Below are positions 47,994 through 55,341 of a stretch of 64,000 nt of DNA, piece by piece. The notes under the pieces were generated by a model. It made no database searches. It was not told the origin of the DNA and was given only the letters and a program-made list of their open reading frames with translations. The translations under genes were made by a program, and so were the position numbers. Positions within the stretch are counted from its first letter, which is position 1; the number at the start of each line of letters is the position of its first letter. This stretch comes from Vicinamibacteraceae bacterium (GTDB taxonomy: Bacteria; Planctomycetota; Phycisphaerae; Phycisphaerales; UBA5793), in assembly GCA_011525805.1 (NCBI GenBank), contig WYBR01000033.1, positions 62,001 through 126,000 on the forward strand, given 5' to 3'.

Positions 47994-49900
47994 CGCACGA
48001 CCTCCGGCGACTCAACTTCGTCTGGTTCTTCCTCGCGCTCGCGGTCGAGTTGCAGCAGCGCCGCCTGGCGGTAGTGCTCGTTGCCGCGCATGAGGTGCTC
48101 GTGGGCGCCCGCGGCCGTGACGCGGCCGCGCTCGATCACCAGCACGCGATCGGCGCGGCGCAGCGTGCTGAGGCGGTGGGCGATGAGGAGCGTCGTGCGG
48201 CCGCGCATGACCCGGTCGAGATTCGCCGCGATGCGCACTTCGGTGCGGGCATCGACCGACGCCATCGCGTCGTCGAGCAGGAGAATCGGCGCATCGGGCA
48301 GGATCGCCCGCGCGATGCTCAGACGCTGCCGCTCGCCGCCCGAGAGCGTCAAGCCTCGCTCGCCGATGATCGTCTGGTACCCGTCGCGCGAGGCGGCGAT
48401 GAACTCCTCTGCGGCCGCGGCCTGCACCGCCCGCTGCACGGCCTGGTCCGGAGCATCGGGCACGCCGAAGCGCACGTTGTTGGCGATCGTGTTCGAGAAG
48501 AGAAACGGCTCCTGGAAGACGATGCTCACCGCCCGCCGCAGCGCCGCCGGATCCCACTGCCGAACATCCACTCCATCGACGAGCACGCGCCCGGCCGTCA
48601 CGTCGTAGAAGCGGCAGAGGAGATTGAAGATCGTGCTCTTGCCGCCGCCCGCCGGTCCGACCAGCGCCACCGTCTCCCCCGGCTCCACCACGAACGAAAC
48701 GTCCTCCAGCACCAGCGGCGCATCGGGTCGATAGCGGAATGAAACGCCCTCAAACTCGATGCGCCCGCGAACTTCCTTCGGCGCATGCGCGCCCGGCGGC
48801 GCGGCGATCTCCACCGGCGCATCGAGCAACTCGAAGACGCGGTTCGCCCCCACCATCGACTCGGGAATGCTCGCGGCGCTCGAAACGATCGTCTCGACCT
48901 GCCCGGCGAGTTGGCGCACGAGGCTGAAGAAGACCCAGAGCGTTCCCAGCGCGATCCCCCCCGCCGCCGGGCCGATCTGCACAAGATGACCGCCGTAGAG
49001 CAGCAGCACCGCGATCTGGAGGAAACCCAGCGTCGTGATCCACGGCAGCAGGGTCGCGTTGGTCCGCACGATCTTCATGCGCGCGTCGAACGCATCCTCG
49101 TTGCGCTCGCCGAAGCGGGCCTTGACCTGCTCCTCCTGCCCGAAGCCCTTGATCACCTTGACGCCGATGATGCACTCCTGAAGCGTCTGGATCAGGCGGT
49201 CGAGCGTCTCGCGGTGGCTCTGCAGGCGCGGCTCGATCGAGCGGCTGTACCGGATGAGCACCCACGCCTGGAGCGGAAAGACCGTCAGCACCGCCAGCGT
49301 CAGCCAGGCGTGCTCGCGGAACATGTAGAAAAGAAACAGCCCCAGCGCCGCGGTCGAGATGATCAGTTGCAACACGACGCCCTCGATGAAGAGGCGCACC
49401 GAGCCGGCGTCGCCCGTGACGCGGTTGATCAGCCCGCCCGAGTCGTGCGTGTCGAACCAGGAGAATCCGAGGCGCTGAAGTTTGTCGTACAGAGCCGTGC
49501 GCAGATCGACGGTGATGCGCTGGATGAGCGTCTCGTTGGCGAGGCGCGTGCGGTAGCGGGCGTAGGCCCGCAGGAGGGTGATGAGCAGGACCATGCCGGC
49601 GGCGATGGAGAGGATCTGCCAGAGCGGCCAGTGGGTGGGCGGGGCGACGCCCAGCGGCCACTGCGGGTCCTCCGTCGTGTCCGGCAGCGCCCGGTGCCGC
49701 AGCACATCCAGCGCCAGCCCGCTGTAGACGAACGCCCCGAGCGCCAGGGCTTCGGCCCCGACCTCCCACAGCAGCGCCACAAAGCACGACCAGCGATACC
49801 GCCACGTCAACGCAAAGAGGCGGCGGACATGGTCAGCCCGCTTGGCGGCAACGGCGGCGGAAGGCGAAGAGGGGGCGTGTGACGACGAAAACAGCGACAC
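47990..49900 (-). CDS. Heterodimeric ABC exporter, subunit with degenerate Walker B
   Basis: 636 residues. Same layout as its partner: membrane domain (about 35-340), Walker A GPAGGGKST, canonical signature LSGGERQRL, H-loop IAHRLSTL. The Walker B end is ILLLDDAMASVD, with Asp in place of the catalytic Glu. Thus ATP bound to this subunit's Walker motifs, facing the partner's LSLGQ, should not be hydrolysed well. GTG start at 49900; TATCAT ends five bases before it and no Shine-Dalgarno is seen. First gene of the two-gene operon. Confidence 0.9.
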   Translation of the reverse strand: MSLFSSSHAPSSPSAAVAAKRADHVRRLFALTWRYRWSCFVALLWEVGAEALALGAFVYSGLALDVLRHRALPDTTEDPQWPLGVAPPTHWPLWQILSIAAGMVLLITLLRAYARYRTRLANETLIQRITVDLRTALYDKLQRLGFSWFDTHDSGGLINRVTGDAGSVRLFIEGVVLQLIISTAALGLFLFYMFREHAWLTLAVLTVFPLQAWVLIRYSRSIEPRLQSHRETLDRLIQTLQECIIGVKVIKGFGQEEQVKARFGERNEDAFDARMKIVRTNATLLPWITTLGFLQIAVLLLYGGHLVQIGPAAGGIALGTLWVFFSLVRQLAGQVETIVSSAASIPESMVGANRVFELLDAPVEIAAPPGAHAPKEVRGRIEFEGVSFRYRPDAPLVLEDVSFVVEPGETVALVGPAGGGKSTIFNLLCRFYDVTAGRVLVDGVDVRQWDPAALRRAVSIVFQEPFLFSNTIANNVRFGVPDAPDQAVQRAVQAAAAEEFIAASRDGYQTIIGERGLTLSGGERQRLSIARAILPDAPILLLDDAMASVDARTEVRIAANLDRVMRGRTTLLIAHRLSTLRRADRVLVIERGRVTAAGAHEHLMRGNEHYRQAALLQLDREREEEPDEVESPEVVR

Positions 49901-49905
49901 ACGCG

Positions 49906-49911
49906 ATGATA
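49906..49911 (-). promoter_or_regulatory. -10-like hexamer of ABC exporter operon, leaderless spacing
   Basis: TATCAT on the minus strand lies five bases before the GTG start at 49900. No clear -35. Confidence 0.35.
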
Positions 49912-50110
49912 GGCGCAGGGAGATCGGGCGCTGGTATCATTGGTGTCCGCGTTCACACGCCGCCGCGCTCCCTTGCGCCGAGCCTTCGGGTCGTCATTCG
50001 GCCCTGAGGCTCATGACCGAAGGGCGGCTAAACGATTCCGGGCCGCATTCATCGCATTCGCCGCATTCGCCGCCACCATCGCCTCCAACGCCTTCTGCCC
50101 TTCTTCTCCG

Positions 50111-51157
50111 ATGACCACCACACCCGCACCATCGCGACATGCCGGCACGCTCATCACGGGCGCCAACGGCGAGTTCGGCCACGGCCTGATCCGCACCCTG
50201 TACGACGCCGGGCGGCGCGACCTCGTCGCCCTCGACGTGCATGAGATCGACGCCTCGCTGCGGCCGATGTGCCGCGATGCGATCGTCGGCGACATCACCG
50301 ACGCGGCGCTGCTCAGCCGCCTGCACGCCAACTATGAGATTCACTCGATCTTCCACCTCGCGGCGCTGCTCAGCACGCGCAGCGAGTTCAACCCCGAGGC
50401 GGCGCACGAGGTCAACGTCGTCGGCACGGTCAACCTGCTCAAACTCGCGGCCGACCAGGCGGCGTCGCACGGCCACCCCGTCAGGTTCATGTTCCCCAGC
50501 AGCATCGCAGTCTACGGCATGGGCGGCCTCGAGGCGAAGGCGCGGGCGGGCGCCGTGCGCGAAGATCAGTGTCTTGAACCGACGACGATGTACGGCTGCA
50601 ACAAACTCGCGTGCGAGCACCTCGGCCGCTACTACGCGCGGCACTACCGCCAACTCGCCAAGGACCGGCCGCGCGGCGCGGGTCGCGTGGATTTCCGCTG
50701 CATCCGCTTCCCCGGCGTCATCTCCGCCTTCACGCTGCCCTCGGGCGGCACGAGCGACTACGCGCCGGAGATGATCCACGCGGCCGCGAAGAGTGAGGCC
50801 TACGCCTGCTTCGTGCGCGAGGATGCCCGCATCCCCTTCATCACCATGCCCGACGCGATCGAAGCCCTGCTGAAACTTCACGACGCCGATGCGAAGGCAC
50901 TGACGCGCACGGTCTACAACATCACGGCGTTCGCGCCGAGCGCCGGCGAGATCGCGGCGATCGTGCGCCGGCACTTCGGGAAGGCGGAGATCACGTTCCA
51001 ACCCGATGTCGAGCGTCAAGGCATCGTCGATTCCTGGCCGGCGGACGTGGACGACTCGGCGGCGCGTCAGGACTGGGGCTTCCACCCGCGCCACGACCTC
51101 AACGCCGCGTTCGAGGAGTACCTGATCCCGAACATCCGGGCGAAGTATGCGACGTGA
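50111..51157 (+). CDS. SDR-type L-threonine 3-dehydrogenase-like enzyme
   Basis: 348 residues of the extended SDR (epimerase) family. NAD-binding ITGANGEFGHGLI is at the start, Y-x3-K occurs as MYGCNKLACE, and RFPGVISAFTLPSGGTSDYA with ITMPDAIEALLKL matches the epimerase-like L-threonine dehydrogenases that make 2-amino-3-ketobutyrate. Start taken as ATG 50111, giving the usual N-terminus; in-frame sequence upstream is Ala/Arg-rich and unlikely. No kbl (2-amino-3-ketobutyrate ligase) gene is adjacent, so the threonine role is from similarity of motifs only. Confidence 0.8.
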   Translation: MTTTPAPSRHAGTLITGANGEFGHGLIRTLYDAGRRDLVALDVHEIDASLRPMCRDAIVGDITDAALLSRLHANYEIHSIFHLAALLSTRSEFNPEAAHEVNVVGTVNLLKLAADQAASHGHPVRFMFPSSIAVYGMGGLEAKARAGAVREDQCLEPTTMYGCNKLACEHLGRYYARHYRQLAKDRPRGAGRVDFRCIRFPGVISAFTLPSGGTSDYAPEMIHAAAKSEAYACFVREDARIPFITMPDAIEALLKLHDADAKALTRTVYNITAFAPSAGEIAAIVRRHFGKAEITFQPDVERQGIVDSWPADVDDSAARQDWGFHPRHDLNAAFEEYLIPNIRAKYAT

Positions 51158-51239
51158 CGGAGAATCGTGCTCCGATGGAAGCGAGCGGCTCGCGCCCCAC
51201 GCACGGCGCCGGTTCGGAGCGGTCCATGCGGAAGCGACT

Positions 51240-52763
51240 TCAGGGAATGAGCGCGACGTTGCTTGCGTGACACGCCGCCGCATCAAGCAGCTGCAGGTAG
51301 CCGCGACAAGCCGCCGGGCCAGCCTGTCCCATGAAGGACCCGGCGCCCGTTGCGCCACTGTTGAATGGACCGGGTGGAGTGACCACCTGGAACTGGCTGG
51401 GGCTGAGGCCGAGCATCGTTCCTCCGCATGGTGTGCCGATCGGTACCCGATGGGTCCCCTGGGCGCTGGAGAAGAGGAGCACCTGCACGCTTGACGGGGT
51501 TGCATCCTGCCAGGCGATCTGCAGCATCCCGGGGCACTCGCCCTGAACATCCAGCGTGTAGTCAACGACTCGCCCCTGGAAGACGTAGGCGGCGCCGGTC
51601 TTCGCACCTCGATCGTCGTTGCGGCGGGCACCGACGACTGCCTGAGCACCATGAATCGCGACGGCCCCGCCGAACTCATGTCTCGTGCCTCCGTCGAGCG
51701 CGCGAATCTTGTGCACGAACTCACCGGTCAAAGCGTCAAAGATGTAGGCCGACCCCGACTGATAGCCGATGCTGTTGTCATAGAGCGCGCCAACGACTGC
51801 GCGATCCGCATGCAGAGCCACAGACCACCCGAACCACTGCTCCGGGCGGCCATCCGGCGCTGTGAACTTCGAGATCACCTGGCCGTCAGAGAGGTCGAAG
51901 AGATACGCAGCACCGGCGCCATCTCCTCGATCATCGTCCTTGGGCGAGCCGACGAGGGCGAGGTTTCCGTCGATTGCAACAGAGGCGCCGAAACTGTCAT
52001 AGGCCTCCAGGTCCTCGGGAACAAGTTTGTAAATCAACTGCCCCGTCTCGACATCAATGACATACGCGGCGCCCGAGCGTGTCCCTCGCCCGCGTGCATC
52101 CCTGGCGCCAACGATCGCCCGATCACCGCTGATACCGACGGAACAGCCGAACAGGTCTCCTTCGAGACCATCCGGAGCAAAGAGCCTCCTCAGCTGCACT
52201 CCGGAAGACACGTCGAAGATGTACGCCGCTCCTGATTCCGGGCCTCGCACGTCGGAACCGATCGCCCCGATGATCGCGTATCGACCGCTGAGGGAAACGG
52301 AGTGGCCAAACCAGTCGCGATCCGCGCCATCCGTGGCGTGCAGTTCGGCGTGTTGCTGTCCGGTCGTGAGATCGAAGACATACGCGGCGCCGCCCATCGT
52401 CCTGAGATCGCTGTTATTGCGAGCGCCGACCACCGCCACGCGATCCTGGACTGCAACGGCGCAGCCGAACCACTCTCCGGTGGCGATCGGAGTGGCGTTC
52501 AACTTGAACAACTGCCGCTGGGTAGCCAGATCGAGCACATACACACTCCCCGCGTCGGAACGCTGCCGACCGAGTTCATCCATCAGGTGCGCACCGATCA
52601 CAATGCGATCGGCGCTGACACCCACTGCATAGCCGAACTCGGAGTGATCCTGGGCGTCCGAAGCGAGGAGTTTGCGCCGAAGCGCCCAGACTTCCTGCGC
52701 CTGCACGGCGGCTGGGGCGATGCACGACAGCACCAGACACGTCAGAATGTACCTCTGAAACAT
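51240..52763 (-). CDS. Exported seven-bladed FG-GAP propeller with shared C-terminal domain (second)
   Basis: 507 residues. Signal peptide MFQRYILTCLVLSCIAPAA with cleavage near VQAQ. Seven repeats of about 52 residues follow, each with WFG-x-(S/A)-V-x-(I/L) ... VVGA and a GAAYVFD end (about 30-400). The last 105 residues (VQGECPGMLQIAW ... ACRGYLQLLDAAAC ... SNVALIP) match the C-termini of the proteins at 15519 and 27329. ATG 52763 has GGAG seven bases upstream; in-frame codons further upstream cross a terminator and are unlikely. TACAAT (near 52828) may be its -10. Convergent with the SDR gene. Confidence 0.85.
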   Translation of the reverse strand: MFQRYILTCLVLSCIAPAAVQAQEVWALRRKLLASDAQDHSEFGYAVGVSADRIVIGAHLMDELGRQRSDAGSVYVLDLATQRQLFKLNATPIATGEWFGCAVAVQDRVAVVGARNNSDLRTMGGAAYVFDLTTGQQHAELHATDGADRDWFGHSVSLSGRYAIIGAIGSDVRGPESGAAYIFDVSSGVQLRRLFAPDGLEGDLFGCSVGISGDRAIVGARDARGRGTRSGAAYVIDVETGQLIYKLVPEDLEAYDSFGASVAIDGNLALVGSPKDDDRGDGAGAAYLFDLSDGQVISKFTAPDGRPEQWFGWSVALHADRAVVGALYDNSIGYQSGSAYIFDALTGEFVHKIRALDGGTRHEFGGAVAIHGAQAVVGARRNDDRGAKTGAAYVFQGRVVDYTLDVQGECPGMLQIAWQDATPSSVQVLLFSSAQGTHRVPIGTPCGGTMLGLSPSQFQVVTPPGPFNSGATGAGSFMGQAGPAACRGYLQLLDAAACHASNVALIP

Positions 52764-52912
52764 GACGATTCTCCCCGATTGATCGTCCATCCTCGCGGGG
52801 TCCGGCCCGCCACTCACTGACATTGTACGGGTTTCCCGATCGCTCGGAAGTCGAATTCGGGCGAGCGAGGTCGGATCAAGGGCGGACGACCATACTTGAT
52901 CGCCGTTGATCG

Positions 52913-52948
52913 AAAAAACAAACTCGGCGGCTTTCGCCGCCGAGTTTG
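52913..52948 (-). terminator. Strong intrinsic terminator
   Basis: Perfect 13-bp stem CAAACTCGGCGGC/GCCGCCGAGTTTG with a four-base loop, followed on the minus strand by six T. No protein gene of normal size ends just before it. Confidence 0.92.
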
Positions 52949-52964
52949 TGTGCATATTGATCGT

Positions 52965-53045
52965 TGTATCAAGGCTGCACATTCACGGGCTGCACCAATC
53001 GCAGATCCCGTCGGAACTGCGCTAGGCGTGCAGCCCCTTGATACA
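52965..53045 (-). repeat. Inverted repeat overlapping the 13-codon ORF
   Basis: Arms 52965-52980 and 53028-53045 pair over 16 bp with a two-base bulge. The right arm is coding sequence of the short ORF. A third, shorter copy of GTGCAGCC (minus strand, in the loop) can pair with the same arm, so two alternative hairpins are possible. Confidence 0.65.
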
Positions 53046-53063
53046 GTCATTCAGGTACGTCAC
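53022..53063 (-). CDS. 13-codon ORF with near-consensus Shine-Dalgarno
   Basis: GTG ACG ... GCC TAG encodes VTYLNDCIKGLHA. GAGGTGATC, a nine-base match to the complement of the 16S rRNA 3' tail, lies just upstream (GAGG seven bases before GTG), the strongest such site I noticed in the window. Its last codons form one arm of the inverted repeat and a terminator follows 73 bases after the stop. It could be a leader peptide or a microprotein; the same frame stays open upstream to 53276, so it may instead be the end of an 84-codon frame. Confidence 0.4.
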   Translation of the reverse strand: MTYLNDCIKGLHA

Positions 53064-53277
53064 TGGATCACCTCGCTTTCGTAAACGGGCCTTCCGGTCG
53101 CGGCCTCGACCCTCGGCGACGCCGCTCCGGCCTTGACTTCCCCGCGCCGTCGCACGGGGCACAACGCCCGTCGCATCCGGGCTCCGCGGAGCCGCAGGCG
53201 ACGCTCGCCGGGACTCACTCGTTCCGCGGCCGCCGGGTTCTCCGGCGCTCTGGAATCCGCTCATCCCGATGCTCAAG

Positions 53278-53305
53278 AGTATCGTCGGGAAACGGCGATC
53301 GTCAA
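53278..53305 (-). promoter_or_regulatory. Promoter of the small transcription unit
   Basis: Minus strand TTGACG at 53305-53300, 16-base spacer, GATACT at 53283-53278. Five of six and four of six matches to the sigma-70 consensus. Confidence 0.5.
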
Positions 53306-53420
53306 GAGAAATCCACCGAATTGGACCTCTACCGGGCCACTTTTTTCGGCGGCGGCAGATTGCCTGGTTTACCAGGTTCTCGACCGGCGGCCGCCGACGC
53401 GGACCACCGGCGAGCCCCGG

Positions 53421-53657
53421 TCAATCCTCGAATTCATCGCTCAGGTTCCCCAGGCGGACCTGCTCGTCGAGATAGGCCTGGAACTCGCCCATCCGGTAAC
53501 TGATGAAGCAGAAGGCGTGATGCAGCGTGACCCACTCGATGTCCGTCGGGTCGGCCTCGAGGTCGTGGCGCAGGCGGTTCAGTTCGGCAAGCAGTTTTTC
53601 GGCCTTCACGGCAAGCGTCTCCCTTCGTCGGCGGCGCGACTGGCGGATCGTAGTCAC
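53421..53657 (-). CDS. Small helical protein coupled to the zinc transporter
   Basis: 78 residues. The basic start TTIRQSRRRRRETLAVKAEK is followed by a helix, then DIEWVTLHHAFCFISYRMGE and an acidic end (GNLSDEFED). His-His, Cys and acidic residues could bind metal, but this is speculation. The GTG start overlaps the permease stop (GTGA), so it is translated as the fourth gene of the zinc-transport operon. No family is recognised and no signal peptide or membrane helix is seen, so it is probably cytoplasmic. Confidence 0.7.
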   Translation of the reverse strand: MTTIRQSRRRRRETLAVKAEKLLAELNRLRHDLEADPTDIEWVTLHHAFCFISYRMGEFQAYLDEQVRLGNLSDEFED

Positions 53658-54535
53658 GTCCGCGCCGAACGCAGACGGTTGAGCACGATGGAGGCGGCGA
53701 AGAGCAGGGCGAGGATGAGCACGACGATCGGCCCGACGGGCAGCCGCCCTCCCCAGACCCCGAAGGCCGCGAGGTATCCGCCGACCATGCCGACCTCGCC
53801 GAGGATGACGCTGGCGATGAGGACGGTCGAGAGGCGCCGGCTCACGAGCAGGGCCGCGGCTCCGGGGATGATGAGCAGGGCGTTGACGAGGATCAGGCCG
53901 AGGAGTTTCATGCACAGCACGATGATCGCCGCGATCATGATGAGCAGCAGGTAGTGCAGCAGGCCGGTGCGCACGCCGAAGACGCGGCTGACCGTCTCGT
54001 CAAAGGCGAAGAAGACGATCTCCTTGTAGAGGAGCGCGAGCGTGAGGGCGACGACGGCGGCGCAGCCGACGGCGAGCCAGACGTCTTCGCTGCGCAGGTA
54101 GAGGATGTTGCCGAAGAGCACCGCGTCCCACTGGGTGGGCGGCGCGACGCGGCCGGCGGTCAGCGCGCGGTACCACTCCTCGCCGCGCAGGTGAATGCGC
54201 ATCTGGTCGAGCAGAAAACCCACGCCCATCGCGGCGACGAGGAGGATGCCGATGGCTGTGTCGATCATGACCTTGCGGCTTCGGCCGAGCACGGCGATGA
54301 CGACCGCGGTCCCGATGCAGAAGAGGAAGATGGCCAGGTCGCGCCACCAGCCGGTTGCGGCGAGGAAGGCGGCCAGCCCGACGCCGCCGAACCCCGCGTG
54401 GGTGATGCCCTGCCCGATGAAGGCGAGGCGCTTGAGCACGATGACGACGCTGAGCAGCGCGCACGCGGCGGTGAGCGCCATGCCGGCGAGCAGCGGCGGA
54501 AGGAAGTCCGGGCCGAAAGCGTCGCGGATCGTCAT
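53654..54535 (-). CDS. znuB: Zinc/manganese ABC transporter permease
   Basis: 293 residues with eight or nine hydrophobic segments, ABC-3 family. Typical parts: FLPPLLAGMALTAACALLSVV at the start, GQGITHAGFGGVGLAAFL, VFAFDETVSRVFGVRTG-like EAA region (FFAFDETVSRVFGVRTGLL) and LLIIPGAAALLVSRRLS. It moves metal across the inner membrane with ZnuC. The ATG overlaps the ZnuC stop (ATGA). Zinc rather than manganese is inferred from the His-rich binding protein of the operon. Confidence 0.9.
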   Translation of the reverse strand: MTIRDAFGPDFLPPLLAGMALTAACALLSVVIVLKRLAFIGQGITHAGFGGVGLAAFLAATGWWRDLAIFLFCIGTAVVIAVLGRSRKVMIDTAIGILLVAAMGVGFLLDQMRIHLRGEEWYRALTAGRVAPPTQWDAVLFGNILYLRSEDVWLAVGCAAVVALTLALLYKEIVFFAFDETVSRVFGVRTGLLHYLLLIMIAAIIVLCMKLLGLILVNALLIIPGAAALLVSRRLSTVLIASVILGEVGMVGGYLAAFGVWGGRLPVGPIVVLILALLFAASIVLNRLRSART

Positions 54536-55341
54536 GGCCCTTCACCCTGAAGCGCCACGCCCGCGAGGTTGTGGTTGAAGACCTCGGCGAGCACCTCGCG
54601 CGTCAGCCCCGCGGGCGCGTCGTGGAAGTGGAGCCGCCGATTGAGGCACGCGACCTGGTCGCAGCCGGCGACGATGGCGCGGAGGTCGTGGCTGACGATG
54701 AGCACCGTCAGTTCGTAGGTGCGATGCACCGCATCCATGAGTCGGGCAAACTTCGCCTGCCCCACCTCGTCGATGCCGACGAGCGGCTCGTCGAGCACCA
54801 GCAGCCTTGGTCGCGCCGCGAGGGCGCGGGCGAGAAAGACGCGCTGCTGCTGGCCGCCGGAGAGGTCGCCGACGGGCTTGGCGGCGAGGTCGGCGATGCC
54901 GACCTGCTCCAGAGCCTCGGCCGCGGCGCGGCGATCATCGGCGCCGGCGCGGCGGAACATGCCCGTTCGCCCGACGATCCCCTGCCGAACGACCTGCGCC
55001 ACGCTGAGCGGAAAGGCGATCTCGACGTCGTGTCGCTGCGGCACGTAGCCGATCATGCTGGCGGCGCACGCCTGGTGGGGCGTGCGGCCGAAGACGCTGA
55101 TGCGCCCTTCGCCGGGGCGGAGCAGGCCGAGGATGAGTTTGAGGAGGGTGGACTTGCCCCCGCCGTTCGGGCCGACGATCCCCAGCCGCGTCCCGCGCGG
55201 AATGTGCATGGTGACCGATTCGAGGATGCGCACGCCGGGGACGTAGGAGAAGGAGACGTGATCGACGCAGACGGCGTCGCCGCTGTGGTGCTGCGCCAGT
55301 TCGCTGTGGTGATCCTGTTGGCAGCAGTGCTTCTCAGCCAC
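54532..55341 (-). CDS. znuC: Zinc/manganese ABC transporter ATPase with Cys/His-rich N-terminus
   Basis: 269 residues. ATPase motifs: Walker A GPNGGGKST, Q-loop GYVPQRHDVEIAFPLSV, signature LSGGQQQRV, Walker B LLVLDEPLVGID, H-loop VSHDL. The first 24 residues (KHCCQQDHHSELAQHHSGD) are rich in Cys and His and lie before the usual start of the fold, so a metal-sensing or metal-holding tail is possible. Overlaps znuA by eight bases and znuB by four, so the operon is tightly coupled. Confidence 0.92.
   Translation of the reverse strand: MAEKHCCQQDHHSELAQHHSGDAVCVDHVSFSYVPGVRILESVTMHIPRGTRLGIVGPNGGGKSTLLKLILGLLRPGEGRISVFGRTPHQACAASMIGYVPQRHDVEIAFPLSVAQVVRQGIVGRTGMFRRAGADDRRAAAEALEQVGIADLAAKPVGDLSGGQQQRVFLARALAARPRLLVLDEPLVGIDEVGQAKFARLMDAVHRTYELTVLIVSHDLRAIVAGCDQVACLNRRLHFHDAPAGLTREVLAEVFNHNLAGVALQGEGP

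Larger units (their letters stand above)
52913..53270 (-). ncRNA. Candidate small RNA or sORF transcript (about 355 nt)
   Basis: Bounded by a TTGACG-N16-GATACT promoter and a strong terminator. The first 200 bases are GC-rich with many short dyads and no convincing protein, apart from an Arg-rich 84-codon frame (53276-53022). The 3' part has the 13-codon ORF and a 16-18 bp inverted repeat. It does not show the conserved blocks of RNase P, tmRNA or SRP RNA that I looked for. Confidence 0.4.
52764..53420. other. 657-base intergenic region holding a small transcription unit
   Basis: Between two minus-strand genes. It contains, in minus-strand order, a promoter (53305-53278), about 200 bases of GC-rich structured sequence, a short ORF with a strong Shine-Dalgarno (53063-53022), a long inverted repeat (53045-52965), an intrinsic terminator (52948-52913) and the leader of the FG-GAP gene. 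Confidence 0.55.

Noticed and set aside
52814-53050. 78-codon open frame on the minus strand starting ATG at 53050
   Set aside because: It runs straight through the strong terminator at 52948-52913 and has no ribosome binding site of its own at a suitable distance; composition is not protein-like.
53050-53080. Plus-strand sequence resembling the 3' end of 16S rRNA (CTGGATCACCTCGCTTTC)
   Set aside because: The match is the complement of the strong Shine-Dalgarno of the 13-codon ORF; no other rRNA sequence is near it.
52913-53270. RNase P RNA, tmRNA or SRP RNA in the small transcription unit
   Set aside because: No conserved RNase P blocks, no tRNA-like ends or ALAA-type tag, and no SRP domain IV motif could be found.
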